64,000 nt of DNA from Diospyros lotus. Lineage: Eukaryota; Streptophyta; Magnoliopsida; Ericales; Ebenaceae. The translations under genes and the position numbers were made by a program. The notes beneath the pieces were generated by a model, which was not told the origin of the DNA, did not search any database, and saw nothing but the letters and a program-made list of their open reading frames with translations. Positions 1 to 10,470 of this stretch are shown in pieces (within the stretch, counting starts at the first letter, position 1; each line of letters opens with the position of its first letter). The DNA lies in contig NW_026267104.1 in NCBI RefSeq assembly GCF_014633365.1, positions 744,001 to 808,000 on the forward strand, read 5' to 3'.

Positions 1-544
1 AGAGAGATTGCTCTTTTCCCGTGGTAGGGTTAAGCGTTGTGGGATTCTTTTGGGCTAGGGCTTATCGGGATTTGTTGATTTATTTCATGTCTTGCATACA
101 TTCATGAAATCGTGTTTTTGAACTCTCACTTAGATGATTCATCATCTAATATGGACTATGTCCCTGGAATATTCAAACGTTCCAGGTGAAGACAGCGGTG
201 CGAAGGGAATGAGAATTGCCGAGGAGTGACCGCGATTAGTGGATAGTTTATTTTATGTTGTTTTCAATTATGTTATTAATTTTGATGACGTTATGTAAAT
301 ATTGGTTCGACTTTATGTTATAAATAAAGTGGGTTCGGTTATGATTTATTGAGGTTTCGATCTAGCTTCCGCATTTGAGATGATGTACCTGTCTTAGTTT
401 ATTGATAGTTCATAGTTGATATACTGAGAAGGTGTAACGGGATCTTCGGGGAACGATTTGTGTTGAGTTTCCGTTGATTGGAAAAAAAAATATTCCCGGA
501 ATCTTACGTTACGTAACGCCCTTCTGGGAGAGCGGGGTGTTACA
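1..544. mobile_element. Terminal part of a Ty3/gypsy-like LTR (solo LTR or element edge)
   Basis: The block ends at 544 in the inverted-terminus form TGTTACA, preceded by a GC-rich stretch (GTAACGCCC...GCGGGGTGT). This is the usual edge of chromovirus-type plant LTRs, whose termini are TGTAAC.../...GTTACA. The interior (about 120-230) has the short mixed-composition stretch seen in such LTRs, and composition changes abruptly after 544. The other edge and the target-site duplication lie outside the window. Solo LTR versus full element, and the strand, therefore cannot be decided. The call rests on the terminus only. Confidence 0.5.
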
Positions 545-1085
545 TGAATAGTACCCTAACGGGACACATATCTAATTACTTGAATTTTTTTTCTAACGTT
601 GGAGGGCATTGACCATTTTCTGAGTGAAATTGATCTGTTTTAGCGAGTACAATCAAATTTAGAAGGTGATGTTTTTTTTTTCCGGGTATGTTGAGCAGGT
701 GCAGTGGGCTGTGAGAGTGAAATTTAGTGTTTTTTCCGGTTGCAATCCCGTACCCTATTTTGTTTTGAATAAAGTGCCGTATTAATTAGTAAACTGCCAC
801 GATCTTTCTTGGATTTTGTCAATCTGTGCTTGTTGATTTATCTATTTGTGGACTTTTTGCTCATAAGCTGTGGACTTTTTGTTCTCACTGCTACTCCGAT
901 TGACAGGATTAATTCATGAATTGCCAAAAACTGCATAATCAGATGGAATAACATATTTCAAAATATATCTACCAGCCCATATTTTTCTTTTCAGTTCATA
1001 CTGTTTCTCTTGTCATGTTAATAAGTTAACATGATGTAGAGGCTTCTTTTTTCTGATTAAGTTCTGTATGCAAATTGAAGGTCAG
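545..1085. other. Probable intron of the epimerase gene, no coding signal
   Basis: AT-rich sequence between the LTR terminus and the first recognisable exon at 1086. I see no exon in it. A polypyrimidine-rich stretch and AG at 1084-1085 form the acceptor of the next exon, so this is most simply the 3' part of an intron into which the LTR element inserted. Confidence 0.5.
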
Positions 1086-2665
1086 GGCGGGAGTTGAGAT
1101 GGCATTGATTGATGCAGTGGCTAACAGCATCGGCATACCTTTGTGGAGACTATTTGGTGGAGCTTCAAATACCATAACCACTGATATAACAGTTCAGTTC
1201 CTTCCCAAGTAGTTCTTAATCTATTGTTCCAGTTCCCAGTGACCACTGCAATTTTTTATTTCCCTTCTTCCTTGTCTTAAGCAACATCGATAGTAATGGT
1301 AGCAACCATTTTTATTGATGCTAGGAAATATAAAATTACAAAATTAACTAGCAAAATGTGAGACCTACTCCATTAATCTTTGCTGTGTTACTTGTAGATT
1401 CCTATTGTTTCCCCACCTGAAGCTGCTGAATTGGCTTCAAAATATCGCAAACAAGGTTTCAGGACCTTGAAGCTTAAGGTTGGCAAGAATCTGAATGGAG
1501 ATATAGAAGTGCTGCAAGCCATACGCATGGCTTATCCCGATTGCATGTTTATTTTGGATGCTAATGAGGGATACACGTCTGACAAAGCTATTCAAGTTCT
1601 CGAAAGACTGCATGGTGAATAATATTAGAATATTTAGACATTTGGTATGCATATCTTATTATTAAGAGATGATGTTAAAGATAAGTAGACTGCCATTTGC
1701 TAAGACATCTTAATATGCGCTCTCTCTCTCTACTCTCATTTTTATCTTTATACATTTCAGAATTGAGCCCTTATTTATCTGATAAGTGGAGATCATTAAA
1801 CTATTAGTTTCTTGCAGACATGAAGGTTACTCCAATTCTCTTTGAACAACCAGTTCACAGAGATGATTGGGAAGGTCTTGGTCGTGTCTATCACATTGCA
1901 AAAGACAAGTATGGCATAGCTGTTGCTGCTGATGAAAGTTGTCGAAGTTTAGTTGATGTCAAGAAAATAATCAAAGAAAATCTTGCAGATGTCATTAACA
2001 TTAAGCTTGCCAAGGTTGGGGTTATTGGAGCTCTTGAAATTATTGAAGTGGCTAGGGCATCAGGGTTGAATTTGATGATTGGTGGTATGGTTGAGACTAG
2101 ACTGGCCATGGGTTTTGCCGGTCATCTTGCTGCTGGCCTTGGGTGTTTCAGGTGATCATCAGTCTTTTTTCAGTAGCAAATTGCCTTTTTGAGCATGCTC
2201 ATCCATTGATGGTTACCTGCGTATAAATCATTTTCTAATTAAGAAAAAATCAAAATTTTGAGGGATAAACCCAATGAATTTTGTTAACTACTTCCTTTCA
2301 GGAATAACTGTTAGTGACTACTTGGCTTAATTTTATGTTGTCATCCCCCCCTATGTTGTTTCTGCCACTGCCAGACAGGTTCACCTGTTTGACATTATTC
2401 AACTATTTTAATTCTATGTACAGATTTATTGACCTAGACACACCCCTTTTGCTATCGGAAGATCCAGTGGTTGGAGGTTATGAAGGTATCCTCAGCCTCA
2501 CTTTGGAATTGTTTTGCAAATGGTTTGATCTTGTGTGTTCTTTGATTATTGTGGATTGCATGATGAACCTTAATACTTCCTATGGCAGCTTCTGGTCCAG
2601 TATACAAGTTCACAAATGCCAGAGGCCACGGTGGCTTCCTTCACTGGAATAATATTGCCTGGTAA
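1086..2665 (+). CDS. Enolase-superfamily dipeptide (L-Ala-D/L-Glu type) epimerase, 3' exons
   Basis: Five exons join in frame: 1086-1191, 1398-1614, 1818-2151, 2424-2485 and 2589-2665 (stop TAA 2663-2665), all with GT-AG introns. The product is the C-terminal barrel of a mandelate racemase/muconate lactonizing enzyme family protein. Visible landmarks are the KxK base motif in GFRTLKLKVG, metal ligands in FILDANEGY, LFEQPV and AADES, the second catalytic lysine in INIKLAKVG, and the late GGMVETRLAMG and RGHGGFLHW motifs. Family members of this type epimerise dipeptides; the plant substrate is not established by the sequence. The N-terminal capping domain is missing and must lie left of the window or beyond the LTR at 1-544. 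A GTAAGT at 2662 could also be a donor. Splicing it to the AG before 3826 would create TGA at the junction, so the protein end hardly changes. Confidence 0.85.
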
Positions 2666-5523
2666 GTTTTTAAAATGGTTAATTGTCAACTTTTAATTTA
2701 CTTTGTGGAATTTGATCTGACTAATCCAAAAGCTTCATTGTTAGAGACACGGATAAATTTTATATATTAATATTTTTATTTGAAAGTCACCTTCATATGT
2801 GGCCGGACTATTTTCTACAAGCGTACCAAGCTCATGCAGTTATATGTTGTTCCTGCTCTGATACATGTTGAATTTGTTGATCATCCACTCATCTAAAATT
2901 TTAAATTGTTAACGGTATGGGTAACTTTGTCTTTTATACTAATATTATAGTGTAAAATGGATATTCTTTACATCTTTGTTAGTTATTGTATGGTAGAAAA
3001 ATCTATTTATATAAATATCCACTCTTTACTCATAGGCATTTCATGTTAATAATGCATCATTATTATTCTTGTGGGTGGAGTTTAAAGTTTTTTCAGATTT
3101 AGCTACCAGTTACTCATTTGAATCTCATGACTACTGTTGGGGCACCAATCTCAACATCTAAAACTATTATTGTGAAGCTATTACATCTTACCCACACATA
3201 CAAAGGAAAATTTAAATGTGACTGAAGAATACTTGGTAGCCATGGATCAATTTGGGCTATAGAATATCCATGAATCCAAATGGCAACCCAATCAATCCAA
3301 CTAATCTTGGCTGCTAAAGCCCATAAAACATGATCATCTGATACATTACGTGTCATTAATGAAATATATTACACAACTAGGCTTAACACATGAAAACTTC
3401 ACTTGTGATGCCCTCCATAGGCACACCCCCTCAAAAATTCTGCTTACCGTTTCCTTGCCAATAACATTTTTACATTGAAATGTCTTTATGATGGTTAGCA
3501 TCTCCATCCACCAGTCTGGTTGGTGCAGCAGCCCTAGCAACTAGTGGGAGATTTTTTTGTTCACATTTTCACATATCCAATATGTTTTCACATCAAAATA
3601 ATTTTATGCTTGCCAATATGATTATTTTTGTTACTTGGACAATGTTAAGATCCAGACCGACATTTGATTCTCCTGTGAAAGATTCAAGATCCTTTGTTCT
3701 ATGAAATATGCATGCTTGTTAGATCAAGCAAGCTGCTACATAGAATTTGCAGTTACTCGAAAATGTGTCAGCATTCGGTGTTTCTTTTGCATGTCCATTG
3801 ATGATATACTTGTAATAATCTGCAGAAGGGGCAGCACATTTGCTGTTTTTGAACGTGCAAGTGATCATGCAACTTCGAAGATCCTATTGCTTGTGGAATA
3901 TCCTTCTTCAAGAAGAGACCCATGACTGTCAAATGAAGAAATCGGGGGTCAGAGAGGCTAGCAGAAGAAATTAGATGTAATTGTATGTTCAATAATTTGT
4001 ACCGTGGTTGTGTACTTGAAGAACAGATTTGTTTTTGCGAGTATTGTGACCTGTTGTGAAGGCCTTCAGGCAAGTAGTTCACCCAGCTTATTATTCAGAC
4101 ATATTATGTTGGTAAATTGCATTTTTCATTATGGTCAAGGACTTCATTTGCTTAGACTTGTCAAGCGGGCGGGCCGACCCATACTGTGCACAATCCTGGG
4201 AGCCACCCCGTGCAGTTTGACATCTCTAAGCCTCTGTTACTAAGTGATGTATGTCTCCATGCTGCCATTGCTTTTGCTGGTGTGTTCTGTTTTTTGAATT
4301 TTATTGCTATTTTCTGTGATGGAACTTCATGAAACGGTGGTGGTTATCTCATTGCTATATTGTATGAATAGGTTTTACTTTCTGTTTCATTAGCCGACAA
4401 GTACAGCACACTATTTGAATGATTGGAAAATGGTTTTCCCTTTATTTTCTTGGGGGTGCCACTTTCTTGGGAAAGTGTCTTCATCTAATGCCCGGAATTT
4501 TCCCATATTTGTCGACAGTTGTTGGTGGGTGGGTTGGTGAAGTGTAAAAACTGTGTAGTGGAGTTTATCATGAATCTGATCTTTAAATGATCACACACGC
4601 GTCAAACGCTTATCAGAACTTTAAATCTGATTAACTAATACTTAATTTTTATAATTTATATTCATTGATTTAAAATAATACATAAATTACACATAATATG
4701 AGTTAAAAAGAAGAAAAATAGAAGAAAGAAAGAAAAGAAGAAAACTGATTGAAGAGATCATTTCTACTGCTTTTCCCTTTCTTTGAGTATCATGTTTGCT
4801 CGTCTCCCATCGATCTAAATAGAATAACCAAATTTTTGGTTGGTTATTGTCATCTCAATTAATCTTGACTTTTTTTTTTATAACCCAAATATTCGAGTTT
4901 TACATGATTAATTTTGGACAGCAATATTTTTCTTTGATTTGTGTTCTTGATAAATTTGGATGTGGTCATAATTTATACACATTCGGAATGAACTTTTAAA
5001 AAATAATTACCTTCTTTGTGGACCCATGAGTGGCAACTGACCTACACTTCTTCTTTATTCGATCAACGACTCGTGAGTGACGATTTCCTTTATTTGACCA
5101 ATGACTCGTGATCGACCTATCATTTTTCATTCTTTTTATTTTGACCAATAGTCCATAACTTATCTATTAGTGAATTTGAAATATTCCATCACTAAGTTTG
5201 GTGTTTTATTATTTTATTTTTATGTGTTTAATGGTATATTTATTACACGTTTAACATCGATTAAATAATAAGATAATTTATAAATATAAATTATAAAAGT
5301 TAAATATGTAATAAGTAAAATTTAAAATTTAAGAGATTGACATACTTTTCATGTAAAATTAAAAAAAAAAGAAAAAGAAATTAAGGTCTTGCCTTTACAA
5401 AATTTTAAGCGTAGATCGCGGAACGATTTTCTCTAAACTATATATACATCACGAGAGCCATAATTACGAGTAAAAACCATGATCGTCCATCATTGATATT
5501 GCACTAACAGTACAGATGCTTCA

Positions 5524-5566
5524 CATATATATATATATATATGTATGTATGCATGCATGCATGTAC
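5524..5566. repeat. Compound microsatellite (AT)n-(GTAT)n-(GCAT)n
   Basis: Alternating AT dinucleotides run into ATGT and ATGC tetranucleotide units. The CATGCATG core is the same octamer as the seed RY element, but here it is part of a simple repeat about 450 bp upstream of the nsLTP start. Confidence 0.8.
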
Positions 5567-5913
5567 AGTTGCAAAAGTTGGTGTCACGCCCATGACCAAA
5601 AGGCTTAAAGGCGAGGCAAGAGGGAGCAGTAGCAGCAGTGGGGGGGCCCATGGTTGCACGCTGCACGCTTGTAAATCGGAAGGGTGTGAGAAAACATATG
5701 TTAATGGGCGGCGGATGATGATGGAGATTTGTGTGGATCATCATCATACGATCCATCCATCCATCTTTGCCTCCCATCCATCATGAGGCACATGAGTCAT
5801 CTCACGACCCAACTTAATTATAAAACCCCTTTGATTAAAATATGTTTACAAAATCTAGAAATTTAGAATTTTAATTTCAGAGCCTAAATTAAATTCCACG
5901 GCAAGGAAATAGT

Positions 5914-5920
5914 CTATAAA
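5914..5920 (+). promoter_or_regulatory. Probable TATA box of the nsLTP gene
   Basis: CTATAAA about 95 bp upstream of the nsLTP start codon, a normal plant distance allowing for a short 5' leader. No other good TATA lies between it and the ATG. Confidence 0.5.
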
Positions 5921-6012
5921 TTGAGATGCAGGAGATGGTGAGAACCCATCATCGTCAGAGCGTTGGCCATCATTACTGAGACTGAGAGAGGAGACGAGAA
6001 GAGTTTGAGAAG

Positions 6013-6297
6013 ATGAAGGCAACGGCCATTGTTGCAGTGGTTTCAATGGTGGTCTTGGTGTTGGGCTACGAAGCGGAGGTGGGCATGGCGGTGACATGCA
6101 ACCCAGTGGAGCTGAGCCCCTGCGTGAACGCCATGACGTCCCCTGCGCCCCCGACGCAGCTCTGCTGCACCAAGGTCAAGCTGCAAAAGTCCTGCCTTTG
6201 CCAGTACGTCAAGAACCCTACTCTCAGGAAGTTCGTCAACTCTCCCAATAGCAAGAAAGTGTCCAAGATCTGTAGGGTTCCCTTCCCCAGGTGTTAG
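6013..6297 (+). CDS. Type-2 non-specific lipid-transfer protein (nsLTP2)
   Basis: A single-exon gene of 94 residues. Residues 1-26 form a hydrophobic signal peptide ending near GMA, leaving a basic mature protein of about 68 residues. The mature part has the eight-cysteine pattern of plant lipid-transfer proteins: C, C, CC, CxC, C, C, with CLC (hydrophobic central residue) as the CxC and the short spacing typical of the 7-kDa type-2 class. These proteins are exported to the apoplast, fold into a four-helix disulfide-linked bundle and bind acyl chains or sterols. The ATG at 6013 is the first in the transcript region below the TATA at 5914 and gives a correctly placed signal peptide. The overlapping antisense frame is a shadow. 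A CT-rich and AT-rich 3' region follows. Confidence 0.93.
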   Translation: MKATAIVAVVSMVVLVLGYEAEVGMAVTCNPVELSPCVNAMTSPAPPTQLCCTKVKLQKSCLCQYVKNPTLRKFVNSPNSKKVSKICRVPFPRC

Positions 6298-6989
6298 ATA
6301 CATGCCCATGTATCTATATCTATATATCACCATCTCTCTCTCTCTCTCTCTCTCATATATATCTAGTTGTGCAAAATAATATATATTATTCAGCCTGTAA
6401 CCCTAAATCTGGTGTTCTGTTCTGTTCTGTACCAGCGATTGTGCTATTTATAATGGAGGAGATGATGAAATCGGTGTCATGTTTCTCTCAAAATTTCTTG
6501 ACCTTTGTAAGAACAGATCGGGCCAGTTACTCTCTCGATGTTACTATGAAATTGCTAAAGAAGTTGCCAGATTTATTGTTCCCAGACCCTCAAATGGTAT
6601 ATGAAATTGAGACAGCCGAAGCCTTATTGCAAACAGATCGAAACAGAGAGCTTTCAACTATTATATTATGTCATATATACATGAACAATTATGTACTGAA
6701 TTGGGGGGTAACCAATTGGGTATTGAATTGGGGTTATAGATGAGTGAAGTATGCTTCAGTTTTAGAACAATTTTCTCTCTTTTCTTCACTACATTAACTG
6801 TCTTGAATGCAAGTAAATCGACCCACTTAATGGCACCGGCACTGGCACTGGCACTGGCACGGCAGTCGCCAGATACACCCACACTTGTCCCTTGCCCTTT
6901 AAAGGAATTGGAAGTGGGTTATGGCATAATGAAGCCCTAGCGGCCTAGCCCAAGAAAGCTACAACTTAGAGAAGGTCCAAGCTGAAAAT
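6298..6989. other. nsLTP 3' flank, no gene seen
   Basis: Contains (TC)n at about 6331-6354, AT-rich sequence likely to be the nsLTP 3' UTR and polyadenylation region, and a short GGCACT tandem repeat at about 6834-6862. An open frame across 6291-6743 has no recognisable product and includes the microsatellite, so it is not called. Confidence 0.5.
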
Positions 6990-8504
6990 TAGAGTTGTCA
7001 ATACTTCTCTTTCGTTTCCATCTTTGCTATAAAAGTATAACCAAATCAAACTTAAATTACTAAAATCAAAATCAAATCATTACTCATTAATTTTAAAAAT
7101 TAAAAACTATAATCAAATCATTTAATTTCGGTTTGATTTCAGTTTTAATCATAATTTTTTTAGTTTAATCCATACCAACAAACAAAAACAAACTTTTACA
7201 AATAATATTCATAAAAATTTTTGATAATTCCACGACAAATAAAGATAAACTCTAAGAGCAATTTCAAAGAATACACAATTTTCAACGCCAACTTTAATTT
7301 GGCGCCGAAGAGCTCTCTAACGAATACACTATTTTGATGTTGGGCACAATTTTCAATCACTAAATTAAGTGTTAAATGGTGTTATACTATTCACTCAACA
7401 CCAATTTTATTTATTTTATTTCCAATTTTACCCCTCTTTGTATAACTTCAAAACAAGTTATTCCCATTATATTATTTATTACTTTTATTATATTTATATA
7501 TTTTGATTAATAATTAAAAATATAAATTAAATTGTTATAAAAAATTTATACCCATGTAAATATTTTATTAAGATCAATAAAATGAGTATAATATTAAATA
7601 TATTTTATAAATACCATGTTAATATAAAATAAATTATTTTTGTTTATGTATATGAAAGTTTTTTATTTTAATAATTTCAAAATAAAAAGAAAATATTCTT
7701 AATGCAAAAACTCAATAATATAATAAAAAGTAATAATATTTTCATTAACTTAAATTAAAAATACATGATGAAAATAGAAAAAAAATAAAATAAAAACAAT
7801 AACAACATGGCTTAAAAATAAAATATTTTCTATTCTTATATTATGCTAAGTTAAATAAATTAATTTATAATTATTAAATATTTATTTATATAATATTCTT
7901 TAAACATTCTCTTTTATACCAATTTAGTGTTATACATGGAAAACAACATCAATTTGATGTTAAAAATTTTGATGTAAAACACTATTGGACACCAAATTAG
8001 TGCTGGATTTAGTGTCCAACGTTGTAGTTGCTCTAATAAAGTTATCTTCTTCTTACATAAAGTTACAAATTAACTTTAAACCTTTTGGATATAATTATTT
8101 GATTGATAAAAATAAAATTATTTAAAATTATTTTTTATTTTTATTTGTTATTTACTTTATAAATGTTAAATATTTTATATATTTGTAATGAATTAGTTAA
8201 AATACTTGTAAAAAAATGTATTAGTCAATATATATATATTATATGTATATATAATATATTAAATAAATAAATATCTATTATATATGTATATATATATTCG
8301 GTTCGGTTATCCACACATTCGGTTTGAATTTTGGTTTAGATTTAGTGAAAACCATAACCAAACCATACCCATTGAAATAATGTTCAATTTTTCTCCAAAC
8401 CAAATCATTACCCAATCAAATAATTTTTAATCACATTGACCAATTTGATTTGATTTCAGTTCAATTCCCCAATATTTCAATTACAATTACGATTGCCATC
8501 CCTA
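6990..8504. mobile_element. hAT-like non-autonomous DNA transposon with nested MITE
   Basis: The left end TAGAGTTGTCAAT and the inverted right end ATTGCCATCCCTA match at 10 of 14 terminal positions. The element is flanked by an 8-bp target duplication, CTGAAAAT (6982-6989) and CTCAAAAT (8505-8512), one mismatch. Eight-bp duplications with a YAGGG-like terminus are the hAT signature. No transposase reading frame is present. Most of the centre is a second element (7256-8033); subtracting it leaves about 740 bp of AT-rich hAT sequence. Confidence 0.65.
7256..8033. mobile_element. Tourist-like (PIF/Harbinger) MITE nested in the hAT element
   Basis: Begins GAGCAA and ends TTGCTC, flanked on both sides by the trinucleotide TAA (7253-7255 and 8034-8036), the TWA target duplication of PIF/Harbinger elements. 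Sub-terminal arms resemble each other in inverted orientation (GTTGG, CACCAA and TGGTGT motifs near both ends). The body is AT-rich and non-coding. The inverted repeats are degraded, so the element is probably old. Confidence 0.6.
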
Positions 8505-8512
8505 CTCAAAAT

Positions 8513-10470
8513 TATCTCCTATAACTAAAAGAACTCTTTTTCAGCCCATTAACTTGTCCTAAGAATCATGTATCAAAGCTTATTTCAATGATAATAATGT
8601 TATTATTAGTGATAGAATTTGATAAAGTTATTTAGACTCATTCAATTCAACAAACTCTTGCACATAACACAATAATGGTCTCACAAACGCGTTAAGACTC
8701 AGGAATACGATTAAATTCAAAACTCAAGAGGTCACAATCCAATATTCTTTTTTTTTTAAAAACAGGGAAAAAAACAAAAATTGGAACAACCAAGTCAATA
8801 AAGAAAAGCTATGGTGGGTTTAAGGCAGATGAAAGCGAAGCCAAAATCCATATCTTGATCTTCAATGGTGACTTAAAATGGGAAATGTTACGCATAGAAA
8901 CAACTTTGATAAATAATTTGTAAATTATCGTAACATATATAAATTTATCGCTACTACGACTTATTGTTAATTTTAAATAAAATTATTATAAATTTATATA
9001 TGTTAACGTTAATTTATGAGAATTGTTCGGGCCAAATATATATTTGTACTATTGTACTTTCATGTTTTTTTTATACTTATTTAAATTTTTTATTATTTCA
9101 ATTATATTCTTAGACCTATATTTTGGAGTCAATTTAATCTCTGTACTGTAACTTTTTTTTGTATCAAAATACAACGATTTAATTGATTAAAAAATATAAA
9201 TCTATGAATATAATCAAGATAACGAAAAATTCAAACTGCTACACGTAAAATATCAAAATACAATAGTTGAATTGACTGAAAATCAAAAGATATAATTTAA
9301 ATTATAATTTTATAATAAAAAATTATATCTTTTTACTCTCCAATCAATCATCATCACTTGTGTGAAAGGAGTTTCTGCTTGGCCCTCCCCCACACCCCAG
9401 TTGGATTAATATAATCCTAAATCCCTTTCACTCTCCAATCAATCATCACTTGTCTCTTTTGGGCTCTTTTTTTTTCCATTCGTTCACATTCTAATTCATA
9501 TTTAATTCATATTTCTTGAAATAAAGACTCTTGATCTTCTTTGTCACTTGTGAGTTGATAGCAGACCATAAAAATTTTATGGTAATACTAAATACGAGTC
9601 TTGCAGTAAAAGGGTTAAGAAAGAATAAAAGCTTTTTAAAATAAAAATGTTTTAGATAGATAGAGATGATTGACGGGTTAGAATATATATATATATATAT
9701 ATATATTATGTGGTATAACATTGATTTTGAGGCAAAAATAAATTTTGTAACTACCAGTAATAAAGAAGAGTAATGTTTTGCTTTAAAATTTGTCTGTTTT
9801 AGGATCAAGGGTTTGTTTGATAATATAAAAATTCTATGAAAAATATCATATTGAGAAACTTGTCTGAATTCTATGGTACAACTATTAAAGTATGTTTTGA
9901 TCTATTTTTCATAAAAAAATTTATTTAGTGGGGTGATTTTTATTTTTCAGATAAATTAAAAAAAAAATTAATTAAATGCTATCAAACACACACTAAACTC
10001 TCAAGAAAGGTTTCAAAATAAATTCATCACAAAACATTAGTCAAAAACATCTCTAGTCAAGTGGACAAGGCTAAGACTCGTATTCTTGGCTTGGGGGTGT
10101 GAAAGGGAATCAAATTGAATTATTTGCACGAAACATGGACTGGCTTTGGCATAGAGTAGAAGACTTGAAGGTCTTAATGGTCTCTTAGAAAAGTTTGAAA
10201 CTAAAGCCAACTTTGGGAGCAGTTGAAGAAGAGACAGGATCCTTGCCATCGCTTCAATAAAGTTACCTCTTTTTTGTTCAATGACGATGCTTTCCCAACC
10301 CCCCACCAATCATTAAAAAAAAGAAAATAAAGGACAACAAAAACGGAGGTAAAATCCGAAACACTAGTAGCATGGTTCACTCCTCATTCGAAGTGAATTG
10401 CTTCTTCCCTCTGCTGTCTCATCTTTCCTCCCCTCCCCTCCCCTGTTTTCCTCTGTTTCTTCCACCCCAA
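8513..10470. other. AT-rich spacer upstream of the receptor kinase
   Basis: No gene is recognised. It contains a foldback-type repeat at about 9060-9290 (inverted arms around 9077-9130 and 9187-9260), related to the one at 25.1-25.5 kb, and an (AT)n run at about 9684-9706. The last about 100 bases are pyrimidine-rich and probably form the 5' leader of the kinase transcript. Confidence 0.45.

Larger units (their letters stand above)
2666..6012. other. Intergenic region between epimerase and nsLTP
   Basis: The first about 1.6 kb may hold 3' UTR of the epimerase gene (see the possible acceptor before 3826). The rest is AT-rich with no convincing ORF. About 4600-5460 is very AT-rich. A compound microsatellite lies at about 5524-5566. 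Confidence 0.4.

Noticed and set aside
2314..2652. 112-codon frame in the epimerase gene
   Set aside because: It reads through introns and uses a different frame from the conserved exons at 2424-2485 and 2589-2665.
5541..5786. 81-codon frame upstream of the nsLTP gene
   Set aside because: It begins in the ATGC microsatellite and is rich in simple repeats (GSSSSSGG, HHHTIHPS), with an equally long antisense frame.
6043..6333. 96-codon frame antisense to the nsLTP gene
   Set aside because: It is a shadow of the GC-rich coding strand. The sense frame has a signal peptide and the eight-cysteine pattern.
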